Below are positions 16,445 through 22,969 of a DNA stretch of 22,969 bases, in pieces (position 1 is the first letter of the stretch; every line of letters starts with the position of its first letter). Location: positions 1 through 22,969 of the forward strand of contig JAICHN010000023.1 of assembly GCA_025924845.1 (NCBI GenBank), in the 5' to 3' direction. Both the position numbers and the translations under genes were made by a program. Source of the stretch: Chloroflexota bacterium (lineage in GTDB: Bacteria > Chloroflexota > UBA5177 > JANWHV01). The notes beneath the pieces were generated by a model. It searched no databases, was not told the DNA's origin, and saw only the letters and a program-made list of their open reading frames with translations.

Positions 16445-17524
16445 ATGCACGCGCATCATGCGATACGGGTTCCTCATGCAACGTGGAACCACCGGGCCAG
16501 GATAACAGCGCCACCGGCGGCGGCCGACGGCGCCGGCGTCATGGCGGGAGGGATCTTCATTCTTGCCGCCATGCAGCGCATCCCCGACGCGGCCGGGCTG
16601 CCTACCAAAGTCGCGACGCTTATCCTGATCGCGATCTGGTTCCTGTTGGCCTGGCTCTTTATCCGTGCCGTTCGCGCCGGTCAGTTGCCGGGGAGCCGAC
16701 CCACGAGTGTGTTCGACATAGGTACCTGGGTCGCGGCCACGGCGGTAATAGCGGCGACCATCATGCTCGCCTTCCCCAGACTGCGCGTGGTCGCGATCGG
16801 TTTCGCCGGCCTGGCCCTGTGCCTATGGCTATGGTTTCTCTGGTTAGCCACGCGAGGGATCGGCGAGCTGTTGGCCAAGCATGGGCGCGCCTCGGTCACG
16901 GGAGCAGTGCTCCTGACCACGGTCAGCACGCAGTCCCTGGTGCTGGCGAGTCAGAGTAGCCTTCCCAATGGGGTGCCGCGGGTCGGTTGCCTGCTGCTCA
17001 TCCTGGTCGGCCTGGCCTATTACGCCGTCGGCGCGGCGTTGATCGGCGTTGGTCTCGCCGCGAAGCGGAGCTGGAGCCTCGTGCGGGACTGGCGGGCGCC
17101 CCGCTGCATTCTGCACGGCGCCATCTCCATTACGGGATTGGCCGCCCTGCGGAGCGGCGCCTTTGCCTGGCCCGAGGTCGTGGGGTTGTGGCTTCTGGCG
17201 GCGGCCCTGTTCGTGGTAGTCGAGGGCATCGAGGTCATCCGTCTCGCGCTGCGCGTGCGCGTCTGTGGCTGGCGGGGCGCCGTGGTCATCTATCATCCCG
17301 CGCAATGGGCGCGCAATTTTACTTTTGGCATGTTCTACGCCTTCACCCTGACCCTGGCTCACGATAGCGCTGCGGTGCAGGGCGCGCCTGGGGTCGCGGC
17401 ATACTGGCAATGGCTGATTGGGTGGGCGCAGTACGCCGTATTGGTCCTGCTGGCAGGAGAGGCAGTGTTGCTGCTTGCCTACGTCTCACACGCACGCTGG
17501 TTGGCCGGTCGACGCTCCTCCTGA
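16445..17524 (+). CDS. Membrane transporter, TDT-like (tellurite-resistance/dicarboxylate family)
   Basis: This protein of about 359 residues has nine to ten hydrophobic helices. I relate it to the TDT/SLAC1-like family because of PPAAADGAGVMAGGIFILA (like PxxFAxVMATGI in the first helix), the mid-protein AVLLTTVSTQSLVL segment and ARNFTFGMFYAFTLTLA (like TVFPLGMYxxAT). Members move mono- or dicarboxylates, sulfite or anions across the membrane; the similarity is by motif wording and the substrate is unknown. The start is uncertain: the ATG at 16406 is also open, while one at 16541 would cut the first helix, so 16445 is a compromise with a distant GAAGG. It diverges from the ABC operon, and its last 39 bases overlap the 3' end of the toxin gene on the other strand. 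Confidence 0.6.
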   Translation: MHAHHAIRVPHATWNHRARITAPPAAADGAGVMAGGIFILAAMQRIPDAAGLPTKVATLILIAIWFLLAWLFIRAVRAGQLPGSRPTSVFDIGTWVAATAVIAATIMLAFPRLRVVAIGFAGLALCLWLWFLWLATRGIGELLAKHGRASVTGAVLLTTVSTQSLVLASQSSLPNGVPRVGCLLLILVGLAYYAVGAALIGVGLAAKRSWSLVRDWRAPRCILHGAISITGLAALRSGAFAWPEVVGLWLLAAALFVVVEGIEVIRLALRVRVCGWRGAVVIYHPAQWARNFTFGMFYAFTLTLAHDSAAVQGAPGVAAYWQWLIGWAQYAVLVLLAGEAVLLLAYVSHARWLAGRRSS

Positions 17525-18040
17525 GGGGGTAATGAGTTTTTCCACCGTTCCCATAGGCAGAACTAATCGCCGCTCATCATCGATAATGCCGACGAAACCG
17601 TGGCGCTCATAGAACTGCCGGGCCGAGGCGTCGATAGCGTCGACTACCACCGCCAGGGCGGCGATTTCGCGTGAAATACGGAGGGCGCGGGCCAGCGCGT
17701 CGAACAGCAGGAGGGGGCCCACTCCGGCGCCACGATATTTGCGGTCTCGGGCCAGCCGTCCAAGCAGCGTGGCCGGTAGAGTCGGATACGGCGGCAGTCG
17801 GCGGAACAGTTCCGGCGCTAATCCCTGGGGTTCAATCGCCGTCGCCGAAAGGGTGTAGTAGCCTGCGATCGCCTCCGTGGCCGTATCTACCAGCACATAG
17901 ACCGTAGCGACACCACGGCGCTGGTCTTGTCCCGCCCGCTCTCGAAAATAGTGGTCGATGTCGTCCTGGTCGGAGGAAAAAGCCGCCCGGTTATGCTGTT
18001 TTCCAAGAAGGTCAGCTCGGTAGGGTGCCGCCACTCGCAC
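17486..18040 (-). CDS. GNAT acetyltransferase toxin (TacT-like)
   Basis: This 184-residue protein belongs to the GNAT toxins that acetylate aminoacyl-tRNA and block translation. Typical features are HNRAAFSSDQDDIDHYFRER near the start, GYYTLSATAIE, the acetyl-CoA loop LARDRKYRGAGVG (97-109, RGxGxG-like) and FYERHGF (143-149), where Y144 is the likely catalytic tyrosine. The body ends around LVLPMGTVEKL; about fifteen further residues are encoded opposite the end of the neighbouring transporter gene. The start is GTG at 18040, directly after the antitoxin TGA, or GTG 18034. It is the second gene of a two-gene operon with a DUF1778-type antitoxin, the usual order for this system. The target tRNA is not predictable. 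Confidence 0.88.
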   Translation of the reverse strand: MRVAAPYRADLLGKQHNRAAFSSDQDDIDHYFRERAGQDQRRGVATVYVLVDTATEAIAGYYTLSATAIEPQGLAPELFRRLPPYPTLPATLLGRLARDRKYRGAGVGPLLLFDALARALRISREIAALAVVVDAIDASARQFYERHGFVGIIDDERRLVLPMGTVEKLITPSGGASTGQPACV

Positions 18041-18352
18041 TCACACGTCCGACTGGACATCGGAGCGGTGCCGTTCCATGGCGGCGCGTAGATAGTCGTT
18101 GGGCTCGGGCGGGTTTTGCACCAGATCGGCAAATCGCTGGGAATCCCGGATACTGAGCGAGATCACATCATGCTCGCGGATGGTCCGCTCGGCCTCCTGT
18201 TGGGCGCCGGTCACGACAAAATCGCTCAGCGATCGACTGCTGATCGCGGCGGCACGTTGCAGCAAGGCTTTCGTATCCGGATTGATCCGAATCTCAACTC
18301 GTAGGGTGCGTGCCGCGCCCTTGTCGCGCCGCTTCTCGGTGGTCGATGCCAT
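18041..18352 (-). CDS. DUF1778 ribbon-helix-helix antitoxin (TacA-like)
   Basis: This 103-residue antitoxin should bind and neutralise the GNAT toxin and repress the operon. A basic N-terminus is followed by the ribbon strand TLRVEIRINPDTK and two helices (ALLQRAAAISSRSLSDFVV), which form the DNA-binding ribbon-helix-helix; the C-terminal region (ISLSIRDSQRFADLVQNPP, PNDYLRAAMERH) is the toxin-binding tail. The ATG at 18352 has an excellent GGGAGGGG site three bases upstream; the frame continues upstream through the promoter, so longer starts are rejected. The toxin gene follows with no gap. A perfect promoter and internal palindrome lie just upstream. Confidence 0.9.
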   Translation of the reverse strand: MASTTEKRRDKGAARTLRVEIRINPDTKALLQRAAAISSRSLSDFVVTGAQQEAERTIREHDVISLSIRDSQRFADLVQNPPEPNDYLRAAMERHRSDVQSDV

Positions 18353-18373
18353 AGTCCCCTCCCTGTCGATTGA

Positions 18374-18402
18374 AGCGTACGGTGCATACCCGTACATGTC
18401 AA
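18374..18402 (-). promoter_or_regulatory. Promoter of the toxin-antitoxin operon
   Basis: On the minus strand, consensus TTGACA (18402-18397) is followed by a 17-base spacer and TACGCT (18379-18374). The spacing and -35 are ideal; the -10 is weak. Transcription would start near 18367, about 15 bases before the antitoxin ATG, leaving a very short leader. Confidence 0.65.
18377..18395. promoter_or_regulatory. Palindromic operator in the toxin-antitoxin promoter
   Basis: GTACGG (18377-18382) and CCGTAC (18390-18395) form a perfect inverted repeat around seven bases. It fills the spacer between the -35 and -10 boxes, where a bound ribbon-helix-helix antitoxin would block RNA polymerase. Ribbon-helix-helix antitoxins commonly autorepress through such sites. 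Confidence 0.6.
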
Positions 18403-18494
18403 GGTCGGAATCCGCGAGGGGCGTGGCTGAATTTTGTGATCGGCAGCCCGCGTCCCTGGGTGCGTCCCACATTAGTGGTCGAGGCCGCGTACTT

Positions 18495-18593
18495 TAGGGG
18501 TGTGGGTCTCCCGGCCCGCCGTAGCCCAGGCGATAGTCGCGTTACCGGACGGCCCGCAGTCGAACCAAGCGGGCCGGGAGACCCGCGCTCCTA
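18495..18593 (+). repeat. Long inverted repeat / hairpin (25-bp stem) before the ClC gene
   Basis: The arms at 18504-18519 and 18569-18584 are perfectly complementary over 16 bp (GGGTCTCCCGGCCCGC and its complement). Nine more pairs extend outward to 18495 and 18593, three of them G.U pairs if transcribed on the plus strand. The 49-base interior holds a GCGA/TCGC mini-hairpin (18530-18540) and an alternative stem, CGGCCCGC (18550-18557) with GCGGGCCG (18569-18576), which competes for the same right arm. It could be a REP/MITE-type mobile repeat or a leader RNA. The region 18403-18729 holds no other gene. Confidence 0.7.
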
Positions 18594-18729
18594 TTTTGGG
18601 TCCGGGAAGCCGGTCGGCATCATTTCCACAAACGTGATGCGTACCTCCGCCTCTGGCGGAGTCCGGTTATCGGGTGAGTTCCTGCTACACTTAGACCCGG
18701 ATTTTCACATACAGGCAGAGGGGGATCAT

Positions 18730-20628
18730 TTGCTTCGGAATATAGCGGTGCGACTAGCGCACTGGGCACGGCATCTCGAAAATGACGAACTACCGGGGAA
18801 CCTGGGCGATTTTATCCGCACCACGCGACTGGTGCCGATGTCGCTGCTGGCGGTGGGAGTGGGCGCCTTGAGCGCTCTGGTGGCCCTGGTGCTCTTGAGA
18901 TTGATCGGGCTGATTACCAATCTCCTCTTCTTCCAGCGCTGGAACACCAGTCTGGTGTCGCCGGCCGGGAATCATTTGGGCCTCTTGGTGGTGGTGGTGC
19001 CGGTGATCGGGGCTTTGGCGATCGGAATGATGGCCCGCTACGGCTCCGAGCGCATACGCGGCCACGGAATTCCCGAGGCCATCGAAGCTATTCTGATTAA
19101 CGGCAGCAAGGTGCATCCCAAGGTAGCCCTGCTGAAGCCGATTGCCTCGGCCATCTCCATCGGATCGGGCGGGCCGTTCGGGGCCGAAGGGCCGATTATC
19201 ATGACCGGCGGGGCCCTCGGTTCCATGATCGCCCAATTCTTTCATCTAACCAGCGCCGAGCGGAAGACGTTACTGGTGGCCGGCGCGGCAGGAGGCATGT
19301 CCGCCACCTTCGCCACGCCCCTCGCGGCAATTTTGCTGGCGGTGGAACTGCTGCTGTTTGAGCTCAAGCCGCGGAGCGCCATCCCAGTAGCGATGGCGAG
19401 CGCCACGGCGGCGCTCTGCCGGTATTACCTGTTGGGGTCGGGTCCGTTGTTCCCTACCCCGCCCCATGCCGCGTTCATCGGGCCGCTAGGCCTGGCCTGC
19501 TGCGTATTGGTGGGATTGTCGGCCGGGGGATTATCGATTCTGCTCACCAATATGGTCTATGCCGCCGAGGATGCCTTTCACCGACTGCCGATCCATTGGA
19601 TGTGGTGGCCGCCGATCGGCGCCCTGGCCGTAGGGATCGGCGGTTTGTTTTTCCCCCAGGCACTGGGCGTGGGTTATGATGTGATTCGCTCGATGCTGCA
19701 GGGCACGGCGCCCGGATATATCATTCTGGGTGTTCTGTTGGTGAAATCGATCATCTGGGCGATCTCGCTCGGCTCAGGGACCTCGGGCGGCGTACTGGCG
19801 CCGCTGCTCATGATGGGCTGCGCGCTGGGCGGCATCGAGGCGGGCATTTTCCCCCACGAAGGGATCGGCTTCTGGCCGCTGATCAGCATGGGGGCCATTC
19901 TGGGCGGGACCATGCGGTCCCCCTTAACCGGGATCGTCTTTACGTTTGAGTTGACCCACGACACCAATGCCCTGCTGCCGCTCGTGGTCGCCGTATTCGT
20001 GGCGCATGGACTGACCGTACTGACCTTGCGCCGGTCGATATTGACCGAGAAAATCAGCCGTCGGGGTTATCATCTCAGCCGCGAGTACGCAATTGACCCG
20101 CTGGAGATCCTGCTGGTGCGTGAGGTGATGCGCACCAACATCGTGGCTATTCCCGCCGCCACCTCCTCGCACGACCTCCCCAACCTGCACGATGATAATG
20201 CCCGGCCCGTGCAACACCTCTATCCAGTCGTGGATGCGCGCAAGCGGCTGACCGGCGTGGTCACGCGCCATGACTTGCAGAAGATCGCGCGCGCCCACTT
20301 CGCGCCGGGTCCACGGCCCCTGCTCGACGAGGCGGTGCATGTCAACCCGATCGTGGCCTATCCGGACGAGCCGCTTCGCGTGGTCGCCTACCGCATGGCC
20401 AACACGGGCCGCACCCGTTTCCCGGTTATTACCCGTGAGGAGCCTCAGCGTCTCCTGGGTATGGTTGCCCTGAAGGATTTGCTGCGCGCCCGCGAGCGGA
20501 ACCTGGAAGAGGAGCGGGTGCGGGCACGCGTCTTGCGCCTCCATTGGTTCGTTCCCAAGCTTGCCCGCGACCGCGGCACGACAGGTGATATGGCCGCGGA
20601 CGAGGCGACCGTCGACCTGACCGGCTAG
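18730..20628 (+). CDS. ClC-family anion channel/transporter with two CBS domains
   Basis: This 632-residue membrane protein conducts chloride or another anion as a dimer. The ClC selectivity motifs are present: GHGIPE (111-116), GSGGPFGAEGP (145-155, gating glutamate E153) and GSGTSGGVLAP (348-358). Aligned to E. coli ClC-ec1 through GAAGGMSATFATPLAAILLAVELL, the proton glutamate E203 corresponds to L207 while E202 is retained as E206, so a channel or a proton-uncoupled transporter is likely. The C-terminal cytoplasmic part has two CBS domains (about 465-520 and 533-588) that usually sense nucleotides. The TTG at 18730 is chosen for its GAGGGGG five bases upstream; an ATG at 18637 lacks a site. 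A GC inverted repeat covers the stop codon. Confidence 0.92.
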   Translation: MLRNIAVRLAHWARHLENDELPGNLGDFIRTTRLVPMSLLAVGVGALSALVALVLLRLIGLITNLLFFQRWNTSLVSPAGNHLGLLVVVVPVIGALAIGMMARYGSERIRGHGIPEAIEAILINGSKVHPKVALLKPIASAISIGSGGPFGAEGPIIMTGGALGSMIAQFFHLTSAERKTLLVAGAAGGMSATFATPLAAILLAVELLLFELKPRSAIPVAMASATAALCRYYLLGSGPLFPTPPHAAFIGPLGLACCVLVGLSAGGLSILLTNMVYAAEDAFHRLPIHWMWWPPIGALAVGIGGLFFPQALGVGYDVIRSMLQGTAPGYIILGVLLVKSIIWAISLGSGTSGGVLAPLLMMGCALGGIEAGIFPHEGIGFWPLISMGAILGGTMRSPLTGIVFTFELTHDTNALLPLVVAVFVAHGLTVLTLRRSILTEKISRRGYHLSREYAIDPLEILLVREVMRTNIVAIPAATSSHDLPNLHDDNARPVQHLYPVVDARKRLTGVVTRHDLQKIARAHFAPGPRPLLDEAVHVNPIVAYPDEPLRVVAYRMANTGRTRFPVITREEPQRLLGMVALKDLLRARERNLEEERVRARVLRLHWFVPKLARDRGTTGDMAADEATVDLTG

Positions 20629-20652
20629 GCTCGCCTGCAGGCATGCCGGTCA
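20618..20652 (+). terminator. Hairpin at the end of the ClC gene
   Basis: TGACCGGC (20618-20625) and GCCGGTCA (20645-20652) form a perfect 8-bp stem whose 19-base loop holds the TAG stop and a GCCTGCAGGC palindrome (20633-20642). A second 6-bp repeat AGGGCT/AGCCCT lies at 20720-20746, and GCATGCCGG (20641-20649) recurs inverted at 20711-20719. No T-run follows, so termination is only possible, not shown. Confidence 0.3.
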
Positions 20653-20753
20653 TGGCGCTTGGTCGGATGTGAGGCGAGTGGGCTTCCGGAGATTGGATTG
20701 CCCGTAGTATCCGGCATGCAGGGCTAAAGCGGCACGGGGAAGCCCTTGGCAGC

Positions 20754-20806
20754 TAACTACCATAGGTGATTAACTAATTATGTTAGTTAATCACCTATGG
20801 TAGTTA
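20754..20806. promoter_or_regulatory. Perfect 24-bp inverted repeat upstream of hydrolase/TetR operon (putative TetR operator)
   Basis: The arms 20754-20777 and 20783-20806 are perfectly complementary over 24 bp around the 5-base centre TTATG. The sequence is AT-rich in a GC-rich region. TAACTA/TAGTTA occurs four times, at 20754, 20771, 20784 and 20801, with spacings 17, 13 and 17. The inner TTAACTAA-N5-TTAGTTAA is of operator size for a TetR dimer. A -35-like TTGGCA (20746-20751) lies just before it, so the -10 region would lie inside. The right arm abuts the AAGGAG ribosome site (20806-20811). If transcribed it would also fold into a very stable hairpin. Confidence 0.75.
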
Positions 20807-20820
20807 AGGAGTCAGGTCCC

Positions 20821-21546
20821 ATGCGCGTCACCAGATTGACCGATCATCTTGTCCAACTCACTACACTCCCTCACCTCTTCCCGATCAACTGCTATTTGGT
20901 CCGCGAGGACGACGGTTTCACCTTGGTTGATACGGGGATGTACGGCGCCAAGGCTATCCTCGCCGCCGCCGCGAAACAGGGAGCGCCGATTCGTCGAATC
21001 GCCCTTACCCATGCCCATGCCGATCACGTGGGAACCCTGGATGACTTGCACAAAGCCTTGCCCGACGCGGACGTACTGATCAGTACGCGCGACGCTCGCC
21101 CCCTGGCCGGAGACCGTAGCGTTGACCCCGAGGAGCCGGGCCGGAAGCTGCGCGGCGGCTGGAAAACCTGTATCACCAAGCCAACCCGGCTGCTCCAGGT
21201 TGGTGATCGGGTGGGCTCGCTGGAAGTCGTGGCCGCGCCGGGACACACCCCCGGTCACGTGGCGTTTCTGGATACGCGCGATCGGGCCCTGATCGCCGGC
21301 GATGCTCTGCAGACGCAGGGCGGCATCGCCGTCTCCGGGATCGTCCGCCCCCTCTTCCCCTTCCCTGCCATGGGCACCTGGCACACCCCCACCGCCCTGG
21401 CCACCGCCCGAGCGCTTCGCGCGCTGAACCCCTCGCTCCTGAGCGTGGGGCACGGTCGATCCGTGGCTCAACCCACCGCCGCCATGGACCAAGCGATCGC
21501 GGCGGCCGACCGGAAACTGAAGGGACAGACCGCCGGTGCCCGCTAG
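20821..21546 (+). CDS. Metallo-beta-lactamase-fold hydrolase
   Basis: This 241-residue cytoplasmic hydrolase has the complete two-metal site: HAHADH (64-69), GHTPGHVAFL with H146, AGDAL with D161 and the final GHG with H211. It resembles the broad glyoxalase II/lactonase-like group; the true ester or thioester substrate is not evident. The frame is open from an ATG at 20797, but that lies inside the palindrome; the ATG at 20821 follows AAGGAG by nine bases and is preferred. The downstream TetR gene overlaps it by 11 bases, forming a two-gene operon likely controlled by that regulator through the inverted repeat. A detoxifying or signal-degrading role induced by the substrate is inferred from this layout. 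Confidence 0.9.
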   Translation: MRVTRLTDHLVQLTTLPHLFPINCYLVREDDGFTLVDTGMYGAKAILAAAAKQGAPIRRIALTHAHADHVGTLDDLHKALPDADVLISTRDARPLAGDRSVDPEEPGRKLRGGWKTCITKPTRLLQVGDRVGSLEVVAAPGHTPGHVAFLDTRDRALIAGDALQTQGGIAVSGIVRPLFPFPAMGTWHTPTALATARALRALNPSLLSVGHGRSVAQPTAAMDQAIAAADRKLKGQTAGAR

Positions 21547-22129
21547 GACGCCACTCGATCACGAGGCGGTGGTCCGCGCCGCCGCCGAACTGGCGGACGA
21601 GCAGGGGTTTGAAGCCGTGACCCTGGGCGCGTTGGCGGCGCGCTTGGGGATCCGCCCGCCATCGCTCTACAATCACGTGGCCGGACTTTCCGGGCTGCGT
21701 GACAGCCTTGCCCTGCTGGCCACTCGGCAGCTCGGGGCACGCCTGGCCCGCGTCGCCGTCGGCAAAGCGACGGACGACGCCGTACTCGCCATCGGCCATG
21801 CCTATCGCGCCTACGCGCGCGAGCATCCCGGCTTGGTCGCTGCCATGATGCGCGCCCCTCAGCCTGACAATCCGGCCTGGCTCGATGCCTCCCGCTCCGT
21901 GGTGGACACGGTGCTGGCCGTCTTCCATGCCTACGATTTGGGAGAGGAAGATGCGCTGCATGCGGTGCGCGGCTTGCGTTCCCTGGTCCACGGCTTTGCC
22001 ATGCTGGAACGCGCCGGCGGGTTCGGGTTGCCCCTGGACCTAGATGTCAGCTTCGAGTATCTGCTGCGACTTTTCACGCGCGGCCTCCGCGCGGCGCACG
22101 CACAAACCGTGGGCGATGTACCCTCTTGA
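21536..22129 (+). CDS. TetR-family transcriptional regulator
   Basis: This is a 197-residue repressor. The N-terminal helix-turn-helix is clear: HEAVVRAAAELADEQGFEAV, then LGALAARLGIRPPSLYNHVAG (about 30-50), ending in the typical SLYNHV recognition helix. The ligand-binding part contains HAYRAYAREHPGL and VRGLRSLVHGFAMLERAGGFG, the arrangement of the WHG-type C-terminal domain. The start is GTG at 21536, overlapping the hydrolase gene by 11 bases, so both proteins are made together. The likely operator is the inverted repeat at 20754-20806, giving autorepression. Its stop codon lies inside the -35 box of the clpB promoter. Confidence 0.9.
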   Translation: MPARTPLDHEAVVRAAAELADEQGFEAVTLGALAARLGIRPPSLYNHVAGLSGLRDSLALLATRQLGARLARVAVGKATDDAVLAIGHAYRAYAREHPGLVAAMMRAPQPDNPAWLDASRSVVDTVLAVFHAYDLGEEDALHAVRGLRSLVHGFAMLERAGGFGLPLDLDVSFEYLLRLFTRGLRAAHAQTVGDVPS

Positions 22130-22154
22130 CCAAGGCCATGATGCATGATAGAAT
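22126..22154 (+). promoter_or_regulatory. clpB promoter
   Basis: TTGACC (22126-22131), a 17-base spacer and TAGAAT (22149-22154) form a near-consensus housekeeping promoter. The -35 overlaps the TetR stop codon. Transcription would start near 22161, leaving a leader of about 75 bases before the clpB TTG. Confidence 0.75.
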
Positions 22155-22180
22155 ACTTGATAGAGAAACTGTCAAGTATT
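22152..22180. promoter_or_regulatory. HAIR element (HspR operator) at clpB
   Basis: AATACTTGA (22152-22160) and TCAAGTATT (22172-22180) are a perfect 9-bp inverted repeat with 11 bases between. The core CTTGA-N11-TCAAG equals the spacing of the HspR-associated inverted repeat (CTTGAGT-N7-ACTCAAG). It overlaps the -10 box and predicted transcription start, the place for repression. HspR is known to control clpB in Streptomyces; no hspR gene is in the window. Confidence 0.75.
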
Positions 22181-22236
22181 ATTAGCTTCATTGAGTAAAG
22201 AATGACGCTCTTGCCGATCGGGAGGGAACCACAACT

Positions 22237-22969
22237 TTGAACACCCCGCAGTTTACCGAGCAATCCGAGCAAGCTATCCTGGGCGCCCAGCAAGAAGCCC
22301 AGAGGCAGGGTCACCCTCAAGTCGAGACCCTGCACCTCCTCCATACCCTACTGGCCGATCGGGACGGCCTGGCCTCCGAAATTCTCCGCGCCGCCAAGGT
22401 CAATCCCGATGATCTGCGCCGCCGCGTCGACCAGGCCACCAACGCCCTGCCCCGGGTGAGCGGCAACGCGCAGATCAAGCCTAGTCCCGCTTTCCGCGAC
22501 GCGGTGCTCCGCGCTCAGCGGCTGGCGAGCAGCATGGGCGACGACTTTACCTCAGTCGAGCACCTCCTTTTAGCCCTGGCCGACTTCGAGAATACGGATC
22601 GTTCGGGCGATCTCTTGCGCGGCGCGGGCGCTGAGCCGGAGGGGCTCCGCCAGGCGACCGAGACGGTGCGCGGCGGCCAGCGAGCCTCCAGCGCCAATCC
22701 CGAAGGCACCTACCAGGCACTCAAACGCTACGGCCGCGACCTTACCGAACTGGCGCGCGACGGGAAGCTCGACCCGGTGATCGGCCGCGACGATGAGATT
22801 CGCCGCGTGATGCAGATCCTGTCCCGCCGCACCAAGAACAATCCGGTCCTGATCGGCGAGCCCGGCGTGGGCAAGACGGCTATCGTCGAAGGGCTCGCGC
22901 AGCGCATCGCCGATGGCGAAGTGCCCACGTTCCTGGCAGACAAGCGCGTACTTGCGCTCGACCTGTCGC
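22237..22969 (+). CDS. clpB: ATP-dependent chaperone ClpB, N-terminal part (cut by window end)
   Basis: ClpB is a hexameric AAA+ disaggregase that works with DnaK to rescue aggregated proteins after heat stress. The visible 244 residues comprise the Clp-N domain ([27 protein letters not shown], then [13 protein letters not shown], about 1-145), a linker and the start of the first AAA+ domain with [35 protein letters not shown] and Walker A GEPGVGKT (207-214). The ClpB linker wording ([17 protein letters not shown]) separates it from ClpC/ClpA. The start is TTG at 22237 with GGAGGGAA eight bases upstream; there is no ATG nearby. Expression is probably heat-induced through the HAIR operator upstream. 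Confidence 0.95.
   Translation, partial: MNTPQFTEQSEQAILGAQQEAQRQGHPQVETLHLLHTLLADRDGLASEILRAAKVNPDDLRRRVDQATNALPRVSGNAQIKPSPAFRDAVLRAQRLASSMGDDFTSVEHLLLALADFENTDRSGDLLRGAGAEPEGLRQATETVRGGQRASSANPEGTYQALKRYGRDLTELARDGKLDPVIGRDDEIRRVMQILSRRTKNNPVLIGEPGVGKTAIVEGLAQRIADGEVPTFLADKRVLALDLS

Larger units (their letters stand above)
18353..18729. other. Divergent gap between antitoxin and ClC gene
   Basis: These 377 bases hold the toxin-antitoxin promoter and operator near the left end, the long hairpin in the middle and the ClC ribosome-binding site (GAGGGGG, 18718-18724). A frame continuous with ClC is open throughout but has non-coding character. No clear plus-strand promoter for ClC was found. 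Confidence 0.6.

Noticed and set aside
18520..18568. tRNA-like wording in the hairpin loop (GTCGAACC, GTAGCCCAGG)
   Set aside because: No D-, anticodon- or T-stem can be paired, and the span is too short for a tRNA; it is better explained by the inverted repeat.
20797..20820. Earlier ATG for the metallo-hydrolase
   Set aside because: It lies inside the palindrome without a ribosome site; the ATG at 20821 has AAGGAG upstream and matches the family start.
1..22969. CRISPR arrays, insertion sequences, phage or conjugation genes
   Set aside because: No regularly spaced direct repeats, transposase, integrase or structural phage proteins were recognised.

Overview
This is a GC-rich bacterial chromosomal segment with tightly packed genes, short intergenic gaps and many GTG or TTG starts. 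The NAD-dependent DNA ligase, the ClpB chaperone and a HAIR-type (HspR) heat-shock operator in front of clpB indicate a bacterium. High GC plus HspR-type control would suit Chloroflexota or an actinobacterium-like lineage; that placement is inference. No rRNA, tRNA, CRISPR array or insertion sequence was recognised, and both window edges cut genes (valS on the left, clpB on the right).

Left part (1-8213): the 3' end of valyl-tRNA synthetase converges on a large minus-strand REC-PAS-PAS-GGDEF-EAL cyclic-di-GMP protein. A 424-base stretch without a convincing gene follows. Next come a minus-strand pair (an internally duplicated membrane protein of the COG4280 kind and a 65-residue two-helix membrane protein), a helical-repeat protein of unknown role and a divergent LigA.

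Middle part (8402-17524): divergent from ligA lie an exported arylsulfate sulfotransferase and a SAM methyltransferase. A coupled plus-strand cassette follows (possible short leader ORF, membrane protein, FAD amine oxidase, cupin closely matching the manganese hydroxynitrile lyases). Convergent to it is a three-gene ABC-2 exporter operon with overlapping stop/start codons, and divergent from that a TDT-like membrane transporter whose 3' end overlaps the next gene on the other strand.

Right part (17486-22969): a TacA/TacT-like toxin-antitoxin pair with a palindrome lying between its -35 and -10 boxes. After it come a long imperfect hairpin, a ClC anion transporter with CBS domains that lacks the proton glutamate, and a metallo-beta-lactamase-fold hydrolase plus TetR regulator preceded by a perfect 24-bp inverted repeat. 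Last is clpB, with a strong promoter overlapped by the HAIR operator. The most interesting material is regulatory DNA (18374-18593, 20754-20806, 22126-22180), together with the amine oxidase/hydroxynitrile-lyase-like cupin cassette and the duplicated membrane protein.
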